Under the pieces are notes generated by a model that saw only the letters and a list, made by a program, of their open reading frames with translations, was not told the DNA's origin and did no database searches. The translations under genes were made by a program, and so were the position numbers. From Bremia lactucae (Eukaryota > Oomycota > Peronosporomycetes > Peronosporales > Peronosporaceae), in contig NC_090611.1 in assembly GCF_004359215.1 (NCBI RefSeq), positions 3,450,333 to 3,514,332 on the forward strand: a DNA stretch of 64,000 nucleotides. The letters are read 5' to 3'. Of this stretch, positions 10,240 to 21,571 are shown one piece after another. Numbering within the stretch: position 1 is the first letter of the stretch; each line of letters starts with the position of its first letter.

Positions 10240-11071
10240 CAGTCTCAAATGGACTAGCAGAAGTAGCGTGGTAAGAAGAAACAGGGGGTACAGTACCGCC
10301 CATGATTTCTTTCACACGCAAGCAGGCGAAATTAATTCGCTGCTTCATCGCATCGTAATGTGGATGATTGTAACGCGTAAATTCCGCCTAGTATTGGTCG
10401 GGCGTTTCTTTTGAACGCAACAAGACCAAGATCGGGGAAAAACGTCCAAGCGATTTTTCGTGAGCCTTCCATACATCATAGGCCCCAAAATAATTATGTG
10501 CGTCTACTAAGCGCGCTCTAGGAGCGACGCTCTTGGCCCGTTGGCACGAGACCATTTAGATGGATGGGGCACAAGTGATATGCCATCCGTCAGATAGCCA
10601 CGTTCAATACGACTGGCTTGTGACACCGACTGAACACACTACCGTGTCGTCGGCGGAGCCTTACATTCAGGCTACTCTCTGTCAGAACCATTATGAATAA
10701 TGGTCTGAGCATTAGATGTGTGGTTTTACTTAACGGAGAAGCATTTGCGCCTTTATGGGTAGCGCTCGCTTTAATGGACGCTGCGCCAGCCGACGCAGAC
10801 GACGAGACAGCATTAGAAAATTTGTCGTCTCCATATTGAGAGCAATGAGTGAAGTTTGGATGGGCAACAAAGCACCATCATTTCTCCTCATTAGCTTGCT
10901 GTCCTCATCACGACTATTAGGTGATGGCAGCGATGTCGACTCATTGTGGTCAAGTATGAGCGACAGATCGACATCCTCACTGTAAAAGTGGGATGGATCA
11001 TTCAGCCCACTTAACGCGACAGCAGCAGTAGCTATCGGCATTGAAACTGTAGCACTGGGCGATAGTGGCAT
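10240..11071 (-). CDS. Antisense reading frame between pol and 3' LTR, copy 2
   Basis: The minus-strand frame 11071-10730 parallels the 2182-1700 frame. Shared blocks in order are ATAAVAL, SHF-x-SED, NEST, IQTSLIALN, ETTNFLMLSRRLR and RALPIKAQ. The N-terminal basic part lies in other frames between 11071 and 11165. Further similarity to copy 1 (W-K/R-A, KSLGR, then K-Q-R near INFA) continues to about 10240 with frameshifts. The start is about 210 bp from the LTR, or about 120 bp if the broken N-terminus is counted. Function unknown. Confidence 0.45.
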
Positions 11072-11267
11072 GTTAACGCAGCGCGTGCGCTTCGCGCATG
11101 GTTGAGTGAGTGTCTTTTCAGATTACTGACCAAATTTGGCACTTTTAGATGGTACAATCGACTCCGTGTAACACAGGTAGCAAGAGTGAATGAGAAAACT
11201 AAGCGGCGCGTAAAGCAGCTCTGTTTCTCTGTCCTCTTTGACAAATAAAAAATATAAATTCGCTCTT

Positions 11268-11281
11268 AAAGGAGAGGATGG
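11268..11281 (+). other. Polypurine tract, main family A element
   Basis: AAAGGAGAGGATGG directly precedes the LTR start TGTAACGGGC at 11282, the expected position for plus-strand DNA priming. Confidence 0.75.
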
Positions 11282-11812
11282 TGTAACGGGCTAAAGTTGC
11301 CCTTATGTAACACAATCCGTTAAGTACACTTTGTGTACTTGAGGGATTGGTCAATTACTTAAGTAATGTAATTGTACCTAGTACTTGGGTGTGGTTCACA
11401 TTGTGACCCACCCTTGTGTTGATGTCCCTGAGTGCATTCACATTAGCGCGGATAACGGTTAGCGTCCATCGTTACACGAGGTATCTAGAAAGATACACTT
11501 GCAATACGTATTGGTATTTATTATCAGAAATGACAATTTAAAATTGGTTACAAAATGGAAATTTAGATTAATACGATTAAATACAAATCAGTCTGAGAAC
11601 TGCTTCCTAGAACGTAAGTGCGCACGTGGAGCCACATTACCGCTCCCGTGACGTCACTTAGTCAACGGTTTATAGTTCGTTGGATTAAATTGCTTAGGCG
11701 CCGACCAACTACCTCAGTGCATGCAAGAGAAGACGATCAAACCGCTTCCTCGCTGTGCTAAACTGTGTGGACTTAAGTCAAGCTTGGCCGCATTAAGACG
11801 TGCCCGCCTTCA
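11282..11812 (+). repeat. LTR, family A (3' LTR of the main chromodomain element)
   Basis: 531 bp, TGTAACGGGC to GCCCGCCTTCA. It abuts a truncated minus-strand family C LTR with no spacer, so the element sits in, or recombined into, another retroelement. Confidence 0.85.
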
Positions 11813-12318
11813 AGCTTCAGATACCAAAAGAAATTCAAAGGATTAGAATTAGTGAAAATTAAAACTGTATTAATATATTACGCTTCCTACGTAACAATCT
11901 TCTATCTACTGCTGAACTTATTGTATTAATAAATAGCTAAGTATGGCACCTCCTTGCGCACCACACAATCGTGTCTTATAACGATTGGCGGGGTTAGTAG
12001 ACAAAAATCAACTAATGAATAGATCAAATATCTTATTGCATCAATTACACCCAATTTGGAAATGTTGGGCGTTTCATTTGAACGCAACACGACCGGGATG
12101 AGCTGCTGAGAACCCGTTCGTCCTCTGCAAAAATTACCGCTGTCGGTTACGTAATCGTCCTCTAAAATTATTTCGAATATACTCCCTCGAGCTACTATTT
12201 AAGTCAAAATTAATCACATTAATAATTTTGTACTTTTTCATTTATTTTCGCTCATAGGATATAGTATTTGTTTTTCCTATCAAAGGAAATTATACTGATC
12301 TAACGGCTTACCCAGAAA
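11813..12318 (-). repeat. LTR, family C, minus strand, chimeric (3' LTR of element II)
   Basis: The reverse complement follows the family C LTR, including the GTGCGCAAGGAGGTGCC and GAAGATTGTTACGTAGGAAG blocks. It lacks the LTR end, cut off by the family A LTR. Between about 12069 and 12180 it contains foreign pieces: a stretch matching the antisense region at about 1421-1442 and a stretch matching the reverse transcriptase region at about 41088-41150. Confidence 0.7.
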
Positions 12319-12319
12319 A

Positions 12320-13900
12320 GAGTGGATCGTCTAGTTCAAGAGAATCATACTTTGTTTTGAGACATGATGTCTTTGGCTCGGAACCATCAGGCTTTGGCGG
12401 ATACCCTATACCGTTCCGGTGTAATTTGGATACGGAAGAAGCCTCGTACTGAAGTTACGGGCGGAGACGCCGAACATCAAACGTAGGATGCGTACGCATC
12501 CTACGAGGCGGTTTGGCAATGCAAAGCACGAAACGGACCGATCTACCTGGGCAGTAATGTATTACTGCCTACATTCGTCACTATCTGTTTTGGTAGGTTT
12601 CTCATAGACAGTAGGACAAGGTCATTAACATTAAATGAAAACATTTTTGCTTTTTATTTTTGTCAGAGGTCCGTTTCTGTCGATCCACCGCATCATCGTA
12701 AAATTCTGTACGAATTGGACCACTGATATTTTAGCCAACAGGAAATCACCTGCTAACACGGTTTAGTTTAGTTTTCAGTGCAACCGGCTCGCACTGCAGC
12801 GGAATCAATCTCCTTATTATTGAGAGTATTATTGTTCTCATTGATATTGTATTTTAACATCGTTGTCTAAGTCAGTAATAGCATTATTGTGATTACTGAG
12901 TCCGTCCACTTCAATGTTAATTAACTCAATATTGGTATCCTTCGCATTGATCTTGGTGATAATGCGTGATGAGCAAAATCTAGAAGGTTCTTTGCTCGAG
13001 CGAGCCCCTCTCCCTCAATTAAGAGTTACTTTTAAAACAAGGTAGGTATATGTTGGTGGCCTAAACCATTCAAGAAAAACGGTGTATGCTTTGTAAAGCA
13101 TGCACTGAATTGTTGATGGCAAACTCTACCATCGGCAAGAATTCGCTCCAACTCTTAAAAGAGTGGGCTTTCCCGCCAAATATCTCTTCGAGAATACGGT
13201 TTGCCCGCTCCGTCTGCAATCTGTATCAGGATGATCAGAAGTTGACATTTTCAATTGGGCTCCAAGTGATTTGAGCAAAGGTTGCAAAAATTTCACCGTG
13301 AATCTAGGGTCTCGATCTGAGATCAGTTCGCAAGGTAACCCATGGAGTCGAGATATCGTGTCAACAAAGACACGAGCATAGCTTTTGGCTGTGGTCGATT
13401 TCGGTACTGCAGCTAAATGATCAACAAAAACGTGAATACCATTGTCTTATGCTCGTCGTCGGGAAATCCGAAGACGAAGTCCATGAATACAGACTACCAA
13501 TACCAACACTCTTCTGGAGCAGGAAGAGGTTGTAATGGAGCACGGCATAAAGCACTGGGCTTTACCCGTTGAAAAACTTCGCAAGCACGTATGTACTTGC
13601 GGATGAACTCATACTGACGTGGCCAGTAGAAGTCGCGAATTATCGTGAGATAGGTCTTCTCACGTCCACGATGACCATTTATTGGTGCATCGTGGCACTC
13701 ATACGTGAGGCGTAATCGCTAATCATTTATGGGTTGGGATGACGACATGAGGTGTGTCGCCAGACATCGCTTTGTCATACAATAAGCTATTGCATGTTGT
13801 GTCTTGATCTGTCGAGATCTATACAATTTCGGCAATCCTTTAAGGATTGTTTGGAATAGATTGCTAAGGTAATTCATCAATTGTTTAAATGCTTTATCTT
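12320..13900 (-). pseudogene. Integrase of element II (minus-strand Gypsy)
   Basis: Read on the minus strand, the zinc-binding region is near 13700 (a histidine-rich H-D-A-P-I-N-G-H stretch). The DDE core is at 13500-13300 with S-D-R-D-P-R-F-T at about 13320, and the substrate-binding C-terminal part lies near 12620-12340. Stops and frameshifts are frequent. The same protein is found, less damaged, at 29900-30745 and 35912-37407. Confidence 0.7.
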
Positions 13901-14088
13901 CTTGATAAGCCCTTTAACGTTGAAAAAGAATGTTGACGACGGAACACTTAATTTGCAAAAGTGACCTTATGCTCACTGTTAAATTGCGCAGCCGGCTAGA
14001 AATGGGGCCTGCGCGAAAAAGTAACCGCGACGACACAAAGTCGTCCTGGCTTATGCTCCAAGGAGAAGTTAAACTAATTGAAGAAAGA

Positions 14089-14418
14089 CTACCATCTCGC
14101 TATTATTTGCGAGAGGTGTGAGCTGTTTACGGCCGTGCGTAATGACGCATGGTTCGTGTATACGATGAACGGTCTATCTCCGAGAAGGTAGACCCTAAAT
14201 TTAGCCAATGCATATTTCATGGCAAGGATTTCCTTGTCATGCACTGGGTAATTGCGTTCAGCTGGTTGCAGCTGGCGCGATTCGTAACAGACGACGCGCT
14301 CCGCGCCGTCTGTATCGTATTGCATTATCGCGCAGCCGATTGCGAAATCGCTGGCGTCACAGACCTCATGGAATGGTCTGTCTTGATCTGCAATCGCGAA
14401 AATGGGCGATTGCATCAA
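14089..14418 (-). pseudogene. RNase H domain of element II
   Basis: A 109-residue open frame starting near A-I-A-D-Q-D-R-P-F and holding C-D-A-S-D-F-A-I-G-C, S-R-Q-L-Q-P-A-E-R-N-Y-P-V-H-D-K-E and F-I-V-Y-T-N-H-A-S-L, the order of the RNase H-like domain that follows Gypsy reverse transcriptase. It removes the RNA template during reverse transcription. The normal T-D-H is T-N-H here, a possible loss of a metal ligand. It is the best preserved domain of element II. Confidence 0.8.
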
Positions 14419-14592
14419 GCTTTGCTAAATACTCTTAAATGAACGCTAACAATCAGCGTTCCATGACCACTTTACATTTTACTTCAACAAAGAAGAAAGA
14501 TGTACTGTCATCTTTCGGCATAACAATTTGAGCACTTGTGCAGGTACGCAGCTAAACCGAGGAATTTATTGAGTCCCTTTACATCCACCGAC

Positions 14593-15448
14593 TCAAGCCA
14601 ATCGGTGGTCGCTTTGAAATTTTCTGGATCCAGGGCGTGCACCGTGTTTACCAACGATGGACCCAAGAAGTGGTTTTTCTCTTGCAGCGAATATACACTT
14701 CATGAGGTTTGTATACAACTTGCTCTTACGCATAAGTGTAAGCAATCTTTCGTACATGGGTACGATGTACTTTAATACCCGACGTTGCGTTAATGGCTCT
14801 GCTATAAACGAAGACGTCACTAAAATAGCTGGTTGCGAAATCCCGCGTCGTTCGCAACAGATTTGTGACGCATCTGTTCAATGTCGCAGTGGCACTACTA
14901 AGTCCCTGTGGTATGATTAGCCATTCCCATAGCATACCGCTTGGTGTGCTTACTGCTGTGAAGGGATTCTCTTGTTCACCCATAAGGATCTGATAGAATT
15001 GTTGATATACCATCAATGATTACGTCTTTCCCTGGTATCGGCGTTTGAGCCGGTATAGTTGCAGCGTTCAATATTTTGAATGCATGCGGAAGTTGATTCC
15101 CACACATGGCCCGCTGCTGAGCAATCGTCAAAAAAATTGTCGATCGCTATTACTAGTTCACGAGGCAATGGCCATTGCTTCATGACACAGGATTTCAAAC
15201 CTGGGATCAGGTCAATTTCGTGTCGAGTGCCTTTATCCTTAGGGAACTCCTACGGTACTATATTCAGGAAAGACATCCTTATATTCTATTGAATCTTTAG
15301 ATAGAGGGTTCATTTTTAAAGACTCCAAGGATTGGGACGTAAAATGTGCAATCCGTGTCTTCTCATCGAGGCCACTTTCGTCCATCGATGAGCTACTGAG
15401 AATCCATTCATTCTCAAGAAATGCTATTGCCCAGCGAATATCGGCCAC
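14593..15448 (-). pseudogene. Reverse transcriptase of element II
   Basis: The frame at 15448-15239 carries the region before the fingers (W-x-x-S-S-S-M-D-E-S). 15198-15013 has V-M-K-Q-W-P-L-P-R-E. 15016-14726 has Y-Q-I-L-M-G, T-P-S-G-M-L-W-E-W-L and the catalytic box S-Y-F-S-D-V-F-V. The first of the two catalytic aspartates (F-D-D) has become serine, so polymerisation would be lost. The thumb follows in 14820-14593. Confidence 0.8.
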
Positions 15449-15739
15449 GTACTTGTCCTCTCTGACAAGATTGCAGATCTGCTTGACCTAGCCACTACGC
15501 AGATCACGCAAGAACCGTTTCGGCTCAAGCGTTGGCAATTGAGTTATCTGCGAAGTTAACTTCGGGGCGCTATTAGATCAAGTGTATAAGCGTCTAGACT
15601 TGATCCGTTGTTTACTAGGACATTTATTATCTCAGTTTCTCCTTTGGAACTTATTTCCAAAGGTACCTGGTTATCTTTGACCACAGCTTCTGAAGACTTA
15701 TTCCCGCAAAATCTTGAAGACTTATTCCATTAAAAACTA

Positions 15740-16440
15740 TTTGTGGACTATCCTCTTCAATTGCCTTTAGCTGTGAAGCGCAACCACAGTGAGATCCTTA
15801 TCGATCGACTCTCCAGTCGATATAAGACTCTTGCACTGTCTCTTATAGACAGGCGTTTCCAATCTTCTTCTTATTCTTTTGTAGCGAACATCCTTGTTTC
15901 ATACCACTCACCTCATTTGAGTGGTCGAACTTCGAAGCTGCCTGTGCTTGTGCACAGGCGTTGCCCCATCACATTGGTGGACCTTCGACGCTGTCTGTGC
16001 TTGTGTAAAGCCGTCGGGATCTAGCTACACAGTGTGATGGATAGTTTTGTAAAGTTGTTCAAACGACCGAACCACAAGTGAGGCCATCACACTTACTCGT
16101 AGACATTAACACACTTGTGGACGCTCCAAGACGTTTATCAGATGACCATCTGATGAACAAGAGGTACGTATCGTCACGGCTTGATGCTGAAACGACTTTT
16201 ACTTGTATTAGCCATGGTTTTCGAAGGCTGACATCAAACATCATCCAAATCCAGTAAGATGAAATCGACATCATACTGCTTACCCTGTAACGTCTATTGG
16301 ATATCAATTACGCATTTTCTTACTGTAATATATGCATATGTTGCTAGATAAAACCTCTCTATTTTTTAAATTCTAAGGCACACTGTCATCTTCGGTAGAG
16401 GGATATCGTGCTCAATAAATTTGAGTCTGCGATCTTCTAG
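15740..16440 (-). pseudogene. Protease and linker remnant of element II
   Basis: In minus-strand frames I can follow the T-V-R-L/K-A-x-G type strand and D-D-K-F-D-V-I-L-like stretches seen intact at 41645-42226, followed by a low-complexity linker. The active-site triplet is not in an open frame. Confidence 0.5.
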
Positions 16441-16559
16441 CGATTGACATCGAACAAAAAAATTTAACGTCCCACAATTGACTAGGGACTTTAGTAGCAA
16501 TTTAATTGCCACTAGAATTATTAAGGTGATTAGGTAAGCCTATCACCTGAAACAGTTAC

Positions 16560-17860
16560 ACACAATGTTTGTGTGTGAGGGGGCAAATTCTTTTGAAGTT
16601 GCTGGATCAGTTGGACGCTCCGCACCTACTGCCTTGATTGTTATTTATGATCCGCTTTGCCGGTTGAGGATTCGCAACAGCGTTAGATCCGCGTCTTCCG
16701 CTATTCCTAGCGTGAGGTAAATCATTTCGCTCGGTGTTTCTACGCACTGGCGTTGGACACTCATATGCGTAGTGGCCCGTCTTTTAACAACGATTGCGTT
16801 TTTGCAATCGTGTATGACTTGAAGAGCGAGATTTCTCACTTACCACATCCGAGAGGTCCATGGGTTTTGGACCTCCGCTTTCGTGTCGTTTGAAGGACGA
16901 CAAGCTTCAGAGTGGACGAAAGCCTGCTCGAGACTAAAGGTTTTCGATTCCGCTATAGAGACCACTTATTGAGCGACTTTAGTTCAAGCCGGAACAGGTG
17001 AGTCTTAACAGGACCGTCTGCAAGACATTAAAAAAACACTGTTACCTGTGTTTGTTCATCAAATGGATGACTCATGATACAACTGACCAGGTATCGTGTA
17101 TGCTGGGCATAAGCGTAAAGGTAACGTTTGTCCGACTTCAAATCCAGGAGCTTGGCTCGAGTCCTGAATTCGGCACACGGCAGCTCAAAATTTGCCTGAG
17201 CCGGGTTATGAAGACCTCATAGGACCCAAGAGCCAATTAGCCGTGAAGCTTGAGCCCTCCAGAGAAAAATTTGGCACGCCCGACTAAATACAATCACTTT
17301 CGTCGCATCATCATTGATGCGACGAGCCTTAATGGCGTCATCTAATTCGGCGAACCATCTTAAAAGGGAGCCGCCTTCGACTACCTTAAACTACTTAGAG
17401 AATGTCTATCTCAAAGCTTTCGGGTCGACGCGGAAGCATCGGCCCGCTAGCAGCATTTAAATGCTGCTGTCTTAACAATTCCAACTGTTGAGCCCCCTGT
17501 TCTCTCAGCATCTCCGCGTGTTGAGAGCCTTGCTGGTGAAGAAAGGCCACTTTCTCTTGGAGCCCGTCGAGTTCTTGTTGTATGAACTCGACTATGGCCG
17601 CATATTGTTCATCTGTGCCCAGAGTTAAAAGCATAGCGCAAACGGCTGGTCCGCCTAACGACCGAATTCATTCGTTTGATCTCCATGCAAGATCACCCAA
17701 ATGAACGAACCTTTCACGCGTTGCGTGATAGCCTTCTTGAGAGGCTTGAAAGCTCTCTCCTTCATCATCCAACATGTCTATGTCGGATGGAACGTGCGTG
17801 GGCCATTGAACATACTTCAAAGTGCTACCAGGTGGGTACTTCATGTACACGACGTGCAAG
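16560..17860 (-). pseudogene. Gag of element II
   Basis: N-terminal pieces are 17859-17668 (D-I-D-M-L-D-D-E-G-E-S-F) and 17634-17395, a glutamine-rich coiled-coil stretch (Q-Q-G-S-Q-H-A-E-M-L-R-E-Q-G). The capsid region is at 17390-16950, and a degraded CCHC knuckle with an Arg/Asn-rich tail lies near 16850-16620. Order and content match the better preserved Gag at 42249-43376. Confidence 0.7.
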
Positions 17861-18231
17861 AAGATTACCGGTAGCCAAGTAGTCTTAGCTACCAGAGGTT
17901 AATTTTAAGGCTTTAAAATGGAGAGAAAGTAAAACTGTATCTATTTATTAATTCCTAACGTAACAATGTTCAATCTTCTACTGACTTTATTAAAGTAATA
18001 AGAAACTATGTATGGCGCCTCCTTGCTCACCACAAAAAAAATCGTGTAAATTGCGACGATTATATTTTAAATTAAGCAATCAATAGAACTGATGTCTTTT
18101 GCGTCAATATTACTACATTTGGTAATATTGGAATTATTTAGTCAAATTATCCTTAAAGATAATAACTTTGTGCTTCTCTATTTATCTCCTCTTACAGGAA
18201 TAATATTCATGTAACGGACACCCCCGCTACA
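17832..18231 (-). repeat. LTR, family C (5' LTR of element II)
   Basis: The reverse complement starts TGTAGCGGGGGTG at 18231 and follows the family C sequence to about 17832, where a CTGGTAGCACTTTG primer-site-like stretch follows. The last 60-70 bp of the LTR are missing compared with 59942-60445. Confidence 0.75.
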
Positions 18232-18920
18232 AAAAGGGAAGCTGAACTATTTATTACGTTTAAAAAATGAACTTACCCTTATCACATTTCAAAAAAGATT
18301 TCCGCCATCAGTTTCTGTCTGGGTGGCGACCATTTGTATTTCCCTTATAAACGGGATTTTAATGATATTAACTATTTAAAAATAGAAAAAGGGTTATTTG
18401 ACCCATAATGTGAAATGTCTCTTGAGCGGTGGCGGTACGTACACGCGATTCTATCAGACCCTCCAAATCACAACGATTTCGTCGACATTGACCAAAATAT
18501 AGTGCAGTACCAACAAGCATCTGCGAGCTGCACGGAGCCATTAATTATCATTGATTTGAAAGAAAAAGACTTCACCAAGTCTTTTTCGTGAATGTCCATC
18601 GACCTACTTATAGGCCACGAGCGATTAGAAGTGGCCTCTTTAGACCAATTGCATGTCTCAGTCTGATTTCACTACCACTTGTCTCTAAACCCTTTGCTCC
18701 ATCTAACATATAGACAAGCGACCTTTGCATTTAAAAAATACAGAATACGATAACAAGAGCTTCACCAAGCTCATGTATCTATAAGTCCTGGCGACCAGAT
18801 ATATCTCGAATCGTGCCAGTTGGATTTGAGGTGCCATCTGGTCTGCACATGGACAGGTTTTGCATTGGCTCGCCACGGTCATAATTCATTTTTCGTTTAC
18901 TTGCAAGCCACGACGACTAA
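18232..18920. other. Upstream region of the secreted-protein gene; no gene seen
   Basis: AT-rich sequence without a recognisable coding frame or LTR. It includes the promoter side of the gene at 18921, but no promoter motif stands out clearly enough to call. Confidence 0.5.
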
Positions 18921-20309
18921 ATGGGGAAGGCCTCTTGGAAGCTAATACTGTACGCAGCGGTCATTTCAATGGCGACAGTTGCTTTCACGGTCATGGGACA
19001 ATGTGTGCTTCGTGCACCACTAAAAAGGGGTGTGTCAAGAAGGTTGCCGGAAGTTGCCACCGCGGAACTCGCCGCGAAAGGCGAAAATTGGGTACTGCAT
19101 GCAGCAGATGATCTTTCTAAGGCTTTACATTGGAAGCGTTTGTCTTTCGACATAACGGTACCAGATCCCATATTCCATTGGCCCAACTTACCCGACGAAA
19201 TTACGGATTTGTCTTTAAAAATACACATTCAGACGTTTATGACCCTCAATACACAGTTAGCTCCAAAAATCGGTACAGACAATGTCAACGCGGCTGTCGT
19301 CGACCTCTTGCTCCAAAAGTACTCGAAAGAGTCACTCTGTAAATTTGTTGATGTGAAGCTTGCAACACGTGACATGGAATCGAAAGAACTCGTTCGTATG
19401 ATTGATTCGATTGTAAAAGGAATGATTGACATGTGGCGTGCCCAAGGCCTATCAATCTTTGATGTTGCAAGGTGGATGCAACCCGTTAAGCCATCGCTCG
19501 AAAATAGCGTTATCGCTATAGAATTCCCACTTGCACTCCTTACCAAGTTTGCCGGCAAAGACCATTCCGTGATAGCTGCACTGTTCGACCACTTTGGCTT
19601 GGATTTGACAAAAACCTCACGCAGTATTGGGGTTCCCAATCTAGATAAAAAAGTCGTCGAGTATCAAAACATGGAATTAGACGCTTTGGCTAGTCAGCTC
19701 AAGATTCGAAAGGGGCTTCGGCGCGAATTTGATTTTAAGAAGCCTTTAACGCGCACTTTTCTCACGCTTGCCTGCTTAAACAGTGAAACACGTCATCCGA
19801 CAATGCTCCTTGAAGCGTTGCGAAAGAGTTATGACGGATATGTTCCGAAAACAATTGCGGTTGAGTTATGGAAAGATTTACTAAAGCAGAATTCTCGTTT
19901 TTTGGCAAAGATTCGATCTTTCTTTAAACAATTACCTGGCAAAGTGATACAGCCTCAAGCGACACCGCCTAGTGTAAAGGCGCATCCAGGATCTTCACAG
20001 ACTTTAAAAAAACCGTCGTCTTCTGTGACGGCGGGTCCAGGATCTTCACAGACTTTAAAAAAACCGTCGTCTTCTGTGAAGGCGCGTCCAGGATCTTCAC
20101 AGACTCCAATCAAGCCTTCCTCTAATGCACCGCATGTCGACAACGAGAATTTTCAACCCATGAATCCTGTGCATGCTAGTAACCCACCGATTCGCCGTAG
20201 TCTGCTGAAAAAAATGCGTGACTGGTTTTCTACTTTCTATGCCAAGCTACAATCCTTTTTCAAGACTTGGTTTTCAAAAAGATCCAAGGGTCACGAAGAT
20301 TCAATTTGA
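18921..20309 (+). CDS. Secreted protein with basic C-terminal repeats, candidate effector
   Basis: A single uninterrupted 462-codon frame. Residues 1-27 form a classic signal peptide (basic start, hydrophobic core, cleavage expected near V-M-G-Q-C). A dibasic stretch follows (L-K-R-G-V-S-R-R-L-P-E, about residues 34-44) that only loosely recalls an RXLR motif, and there is no EER. The body (50-320) is helical, with W-R-A-Q-G-L-S-I-F-D-V-A-R-W and E-L-W-K-D-L-L stretches that might be WY-like folds. Residues 351-401 are three 17-residue repeats (P-G-S-S-Q-T-L-K-K-P-S-S). The tail is basic and aromatic (W-F-S-T-F-Y-A-K). It is flanked by retroelements on both sides, typical of effector genes in gene-sparse regions. 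Function unknown. The intact frame among dead elements argues it is a real gene. Confidence 0.7.
   Translation: MGKASWKLILYAAVISMATVAFTVMGQCVLRAPLKRGVSRRLPEVATAELAAKGENWVLHAADDLSKALHWKRLSFDITVPDPIFHWPNLPDEITDLSLKIHIQTFMTLNTQLAPKIGTDNVNAAVVDLLLQKYSKESLCKFVDVKLATRDMESKELVRMIDSIVKGMIDMWRAQGLSIFDVARWMQPVKPSLENSVIAIEFPLALLTKFAGKDHSVIAALFDHFGLDLTKTSRSIGVPNLDKKVVEYQNMELDALASQLKIRKGLRREFDFKKPLTRTFLTLACLNSETRHPTMLLEALRKSYDGYVPKTIAVELWKDLLKQNSRFLAKIRSFFKQLPGKVIQPQATPPSVKAHPGSSQTLKKPSSSVTAGPGSSQTLKKPSSSVKARPGSSQTPIKPSSNAPHVDNENFQPMNPVHASNPPIRRSLLKKMRDWFSTFYAKLQSFFKTWFSKRSKGHEDSI
19971..20123 (+). repeat. Three tandem 51 bp coding repeats in the secreted-protein gene
   Basis: Units start at 19971, 20022 and 20073. 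Units 1 and 2 share AGGATCTTCACAGACT plus a run of seven adenines, and unit 3 diverges at its end. Length is a multiple of three, so the copy number can change without breaking the frame. Confidence 0.85.
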
Positions 20310-20603
20310 TCTTTTATTTTAATCGAGTTAAGAACATTGTCTACCAGGAGTAAGTGGCTACAGAGCGTTCAAAAGACCTTGATCCCCGCAGGGTATTTCA
20401 CATAAATTTACTTAGAACCTGTTTAGCATCGCTTTTGTGCATTCCATGGCGAGGGATCGCTTCCATGGTGGATAGTAATGTCCACGGTGATTATATTTTG
20501 GTCATCACGCAAAAGCCAAGACCGTGGAACGACCTTTCCCGCCTCATTGCATTGAGCTTTAAGGCGCTGGGTCGTTGTGGCTTTGATTCGGGCAAGTCGC
20601 TCT

Positions 20604-21571
20604 TGTAACGGGGTGTATCGTTACATGAAATTAACACTTAAAGATTGTTATTTTATATATTATCTAAAGGCAGATAAGGTTTGGAGAATATTACTTTACA
20701 TAGTAATATTCAAATTGGTAGATATATGCCATTAGAACATCTTGCTCCACTGTAACGGGCTAAAGTTGCCCTAATGTTACACAGTCCCCGTTAAGTACAC
20801 TTGGTGTACTTAAGGGGATGGTCAATTACTAAATAATAGTAATTAGACCCAGCACTCGGGTGTGGTGCACAATTGTGACCAACCCTTGTGTATGTGATGC
20901 TTATGGGTGCATTCACATTAGGAGGAATGACGCCCAGCGTCATGTCGTCATCCGTTACGCGAGGTATCTAGAAAGATACGCTCGCAATACATATTAAGTC
21001 TTATCTATAGAGATGACATTTTAATTGGTAAAAATAGGTATATATATTCAATACGATTAAATATAAATCAGTCTGAAAACTACTTCCTACTTTGTAAGTG
21101 CGCACGAGGAGCCGGATTACCGCTCCCGTGACGACTCTTAACCAGAGTACTTAGTGTGTTGGGAGGGCGCTAACGCGCCCACCACAACTACCTCACTGCA
21201 CGCAAGAGAAGCAGGTTAAACCGCTTCCTCGCTGTGCTAGGGTGTGTGTCTAAGTAGAGCGTGGCCGCATTGCGACGTGCCCACCTACATTCGCGGTCGA
21301 GTCAGCACTGGATGCGCGCAAAGAGAGACAGATAAGACTTTATTACATGTTTTGTATTAGTATATAATCAAGTTACTATTAAATAGATAGAAACAGAAGC
21401 AGCTAAATATATTAAATACAGTTTTCTTTTAACCATCTTCAAAGCAAGTATTTCAAAGAGTCTTCCTCTGCACGTACTAGTGTACGTGAAGTGACGTGTA
21501 GCACCACTTGCACTGAATTAGTGTGAAGGGGACTTAACTGAAGAAGTACAAGTCGGCAGTGCCCCGTTACA
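20604..21571 (+). repeat. Solo LTR, family B, interrupted by a family A LTR
   Basis: Starts TGTAACGGGGTG at 20604 and ends GTGCCCCGTTACA at 21571. It is flanked by a perfect 5 bp target site duplication GCTCT (20599-20603 and 21572-21576). Removing the family A insert (20751-21289) leaves about 429 bp, the size of the family B LTR at 33800-34229. No internal region remains, so it is a solo LTR produced by LTR-LTR recombination. Confidence 0.85.
20751..21289 (+). repeat. LTR, family A, nested in a family B LTR
   Basis: 539 bp, TGTAACGGGC to GCCCACCTACA. The flanks (TCCAC and TTCGC) do not match as a target duplication. It is the left edge of the 3.24 kb duplicated segment. Confidence 0.85.

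Noticed and set aside
19955..20143. CRISPR-like short direct repeats
   Set aside because: The three 51 bp units are in-frame coding repeats with no spacers, in a eukaryotic gene.
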